In this document: piece after piece, positions 4,775 to 6,214 of the stretch
Layout: each line of letters begins with the position of its first letter
Numbering within the stretch: the stretch's first letter is position 1
From: a bacterium
Lineage (GTDB): Bacteria > Patescibacteriota > Minisyncoccia > RBG-13-40-8-A
Assembly: GCA_030692145.1 (NCBI GenBank)
Contig: JAUYCU010000106.1
Span: forward strand, 1-6,214
Length of the DNA stretch: 6,214 bases
Direction: 5' to 3'
The notes under the pieces: generated by a model
Database searches by the model: none
What the model saw: only the letters and a program-made list of their open reading frames with translations
What the model was told of the DNA's origin: nothing
Position numbers and translations under genes: made by a program

Positions 4775-6214
4775 CAAATCGCTACCTTGAGTGTTACTCT
4801 CGATTCGAATCCCATAGGCGGAGGGTCGGCGCCCCTTACGGGCCTAACCATGACTGCCGGTGTTTTGGGGACAGCCACTGGTCCGATAAATTATTATTTT
4901 TATTGTGATGCTCCAAATGACAGTTCGACAATAGTTGTTTCTGGCTATGCCCATAGCGTAATCGGAACTAATTCTACGACAGTTACCACGCCTGCGGGAA
5001 TTTGTGACACTACTTATGCCAATATCGGAACTTATTTGGCGAAGGTCATTGTCGAAAGAGGAGGCCTTGCTAAAGAAGAAAGAAGAACCGTGGGAGTATT
5101 TAATCCGGTTCCCCAGGTTGATTTAAAAGTTCGTCCACTTGGAGCTGTGGATTGGCTTGATCTAAATTACGATTGGTTGATAGATATTCCTTATAATGGC
5201 ATTGCTGAAATCCGTTGGACCTTTTCCGGCGCACCTTCTTGTACAATGTCTGGAGATTGGAGCGGAACGAAAACTGCTCCGGGCCAGGAATTAACAGCTA
5301 ATCTTATCGAGGCTAAGACTTATGTTTATACCCTAGAATGTAATACTTCTGTGGGTCTGCGTACTGATACTGTGCAGGTAAGGGTTGCGCCGCCAACGCT
5401 TTTTGGTTCGATTTCCGTAAGCCCGAACTCCGGAACTGCGCCTTTGGCAGGAGTGATTTTAACAGCCAATGTTACGGGCGGAACAGCAGTCGGTACTGTT
5501 AATTATACTTTTTATTGTAATCGTTCCGATACTGGTACAAACATTACGTCGGGTTGGGCATATAAACTGGATGGAACGAATTTATTGACACTTTCTGCGC
5601 CCGCCGATACTTGTAACTCTATTTATGCCAATAGCGGAACATATACCGCCAAAGTAATTATAGAAAGAGGCGGGGTTGCCAGAGAATCAAGAAGTACGGT
5701 GACTGTAAATCCGCCCCCTCCGCCGATTGTCGATATCAGTGCCGATTCTACAGATATACCCTACAATACTTCTACCATGCTTCGTTGGACAACGACTTAT
5801 GCAACTTCATGTACTCCCGCGCTTGGTCCAATAAACTGGACTTCTAGCGGGAATAAAACCGTACCAACGGGCAGTTGGTCAACGGGCAATCTTACTGGCC
5901 CGTCTAATTATACTTACAGATTAACTTGTACTGGGCTAGGCGGGACAACATCAGATAGCGTGAATGTTTTGGTTGATGGCCCGCCACTCCCGCCAGTGGT
6001 TAATATTTGGGCAAATGAATTTGATGGTCCGATAACAGTTGCTTATGGCACAAGGGTTCTTCTTCGTTGGGAAACAGGATATTACGGTGCGGATGGCTGC
6101 GAGGGATGGAGCGATTTTTCCAGTTGGTCTGGTTCTAAAAATCGTGGCGGTAGTCAGGAATACACTGAAAACCTTTTTGGTCCCGAACAGTACACTTTTA
6201 TCATTACCTGTTAT
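4676..6214 (+). CDS. Large secreted modular Ig-like/PKD-like surface protein, N-terminal 513 residues (3' truncated by window)
   Basis: The frame is open from ATG 4676 to the last base with no stop, so the true protein is longer. Residues 1-33 form a signal peptide: basic start (ITKKKYK), hydrophobic core (LLAVFIFLISSISFVSV) and a VFA|Q cleavage site. The rest is Thr/Ser/Gly/Asn-rich, beta-strand-like and poor in lysine, unlike all upstream genes. Two module types alternate: A (35-143 and 242-345) and B (146-238, 351-434 and 441 onward), joined by proline linkers (PPPPP at 346-350, PPLPP at 436-440). Each module has exactly two cysteines. B modules follow the pattern (I/V)PY/AYG...LRW...SC...W(S/T)(S)G...Y.(F/Y).(L/I).C, which I recall as common in Parcubacteria surface proteins. 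Its likely role is an exported or cell-surface adhesive or structural protein; any ligand is unknown, and the membrane or wall anchor would be downstream. The start lacks a Shine-Dalgarno sequence (TTTTTAAAAT before ATG). Confidence 0.88.
   Translation, partial: MSSIITKKKYKWPYLLAVFIFLISSISFVSVFAQIATLSVTLDSNPIGGGSAPLTGLTMTAGVLGTATGPINYYFYCDAPNDSSTIVVSGYAHSVIGTNSTTVTTPAGICDTTYANIGTYLAKVIVERGGLAKEERRTVGVFNPVPQVDLKVRPLGAVDWLDLNYDWLIDIPYNGIAEIRWTFSGAPSCTMSGDWSGTKTAPGQELTANLIEAKTYVYTLECNTSVGLRTDTVQVRVAPPTLFGSISVSPNSGTAPLAGVILTANVTGGTAVGTVNYTFYCNRSDTGTNITSGWAYKLDGTNLLTLSAPADTCNSIYANSGTYTAKVIIERGGVARESRSTVTVNPPPPPIVDISADSTDIPYNTSTMLRWTTTYATSCTPALGPINWTSSGNKTVPTGSWSTGNLTGPSNYTYRLTCTGLGGTTSDSVNVLVDGPPLPPVVNIWANEFDGPITVAYGTRVLLRWETGYYGADGCEGWSDFSSWSGSKNRGGSQEYTENLFGPEQYTFIITCY
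4778..5104 (+). repeat. Surface protein module A1 (aa 35-143)
   Basis: First copy of the A module. It opens with VTLDSNPIGGGSAPLTG, the S/D-x-x-x-G-x-A-P-L start of PKD-like folds. It then has a YYFYC strand (Cys77) and ICDTTYANIGTY (Cys110), and ends KVIVERGGLAKEERRTV. It aligns along its length with A2, most strongly from the second Cys to the end. Cysteines are 33 residues apart. Confidence 0.75.
5111..5389 (+). repeat. Surface protein module B1 (aa 146-238)
   Basis: B-type module: VDLKV strand, a longer-than-usual lead (WLDLNYDWLIDIPYNG), IRWTFSGAPSCTMSGDWSG with Cys189, and YVYTLECNTSVG with Cys222, closing at TVQVRV. Its Cys spacing is 33. It carries roughly ten extra residues between VDLKV and IPYN compared with B2. 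Confidence 0.75.
5399..5710 (+). repeat. Surface protein module A2 (aa 242-345)
   Basis: Second A copy: VSPNSGTAPLAGVILTANV, the YTFYC strand with Cys281, DTCNSIYANSGTY with Cys313, and the end KVIIERGGVARESRSTV. Shared positions with A1 include APL(T/A)G, FYC, YAN.GTY, AKVI(V/I)ERGG and the closing basic strand. DNA similarity is still visible (ATGCCAATA at 5017-5025 and 5622-5630), so this is an internal duplication. Confidence 0.78.
5726..5977 (+). repeat. Surface protein module B2 (aa 351-434)
   Basis: The most canonical B copy: VDISADSTDIPYNTSTMLRW, then ATSC (Cys379), WTSSGNKT, a GNLTGPSNYTYRLTC strand (Cys418), then TGLGGTTSDSVNVLV. It is preceded by the five-proline linker and followed by DGPPLPP. 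Confidence 0.78.
5996..6214 (+). repeat. Surface protein module B3 (aa 441 to window end, incomplete)
   Basis: Third B copy: VVNIWANEFDGPITVAYG, then VLLRWETGYYGADGCEGW (Cys475), SSWSGSK, and the strand YTFIITCY with Cys512 just before the edge. Two B modules in succession break the A-B alternation. The last strand and the next linker lie beyond the window. Confidence 0.72.

Noticed and set aside
4708..4908. Short + strand frame (66 codons) and a - strand frame (4669-4878) at the start of the surface protein
   Set aside because: Both overlap the signal peptide and first module of the 4676 frame, which stays open to the window end and shows repeat structure. The short frames are shadows.

Overview
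The window looks like a piece of a small-genome bacterium of the candidate phyla radiation (Patescibacteria, of a Parcubacteria or Microgenomates type). The grounds are mixed. The sequence shows A/T-leaning, lysine-rich coding, tightly packed co-directional genes, and start codons without Shine-Dalgarno sequences. From memory of the group, the enzyme variants and the secreted protein built of two-cysteine Ig-like modules are also typical. This placement is an inference. TGA is used as a stop at 129-131, 1740-1742 and 3422-3424, and no reading frame has internal TGA, so the recoded TGA of Gracilibacteria/Absconditabacteria does not apply.

Layout, all on the + strand. Positions 1-131 hold the last 42 codons of a thioredoxin-reductase-like flavoprotein. 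Positions 132-263 are the only real intergenic gap; it carries short direct, tandem and inverted repeats. A compact block follows: GAPDH (264-1298), RpiB-type sugar-phosphate isomerase (1305-1742), ribulose-phosphate 3-epimerase (1739-2428), a PfkB/ribokinase-family sugar kinase (2432-3424), an unrecognised soluble helical protein (3421-4665) and the first 513 codons of a large secreted modular protein (4676 to the window end, no stop reached). The junctions are +6 nt, a 4-nt ATGA overlap, +3 nt, a 4-nt ATGA overlap and +10 nt, so the six genes could form one transcript.

The four recognisable enzymes make a carbon module. The kinase probably phosphorylates a pentose or hexose. RpiB and the epimerase interconvert ribose-5-P, ribulose-5-P and xylulose-5-P (the non-oxidative pentose phosphate pool). 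GAPDH takes the glyceraldehyde-3-P that emerges into lower glycolysis. Transketolase and transaldolase are not in the window. RpiB and the epimerase both depart from the textbook active site, and the GAPDH cofactor loop is not the classical NAD type.

The least explained parts are the 414-residue helical protein translationally coupled to the kinase, and the secreted protein. The latter alternates two module types (A-B-A-B-B as far as visible), each with exactly two cysteines, and has a clear signal peptide. It appears to be an exported surface or adhesive protein at the end of a metabolic operon. I saw no RNA gene, mobile element, CRISPR array or convincing terminator.
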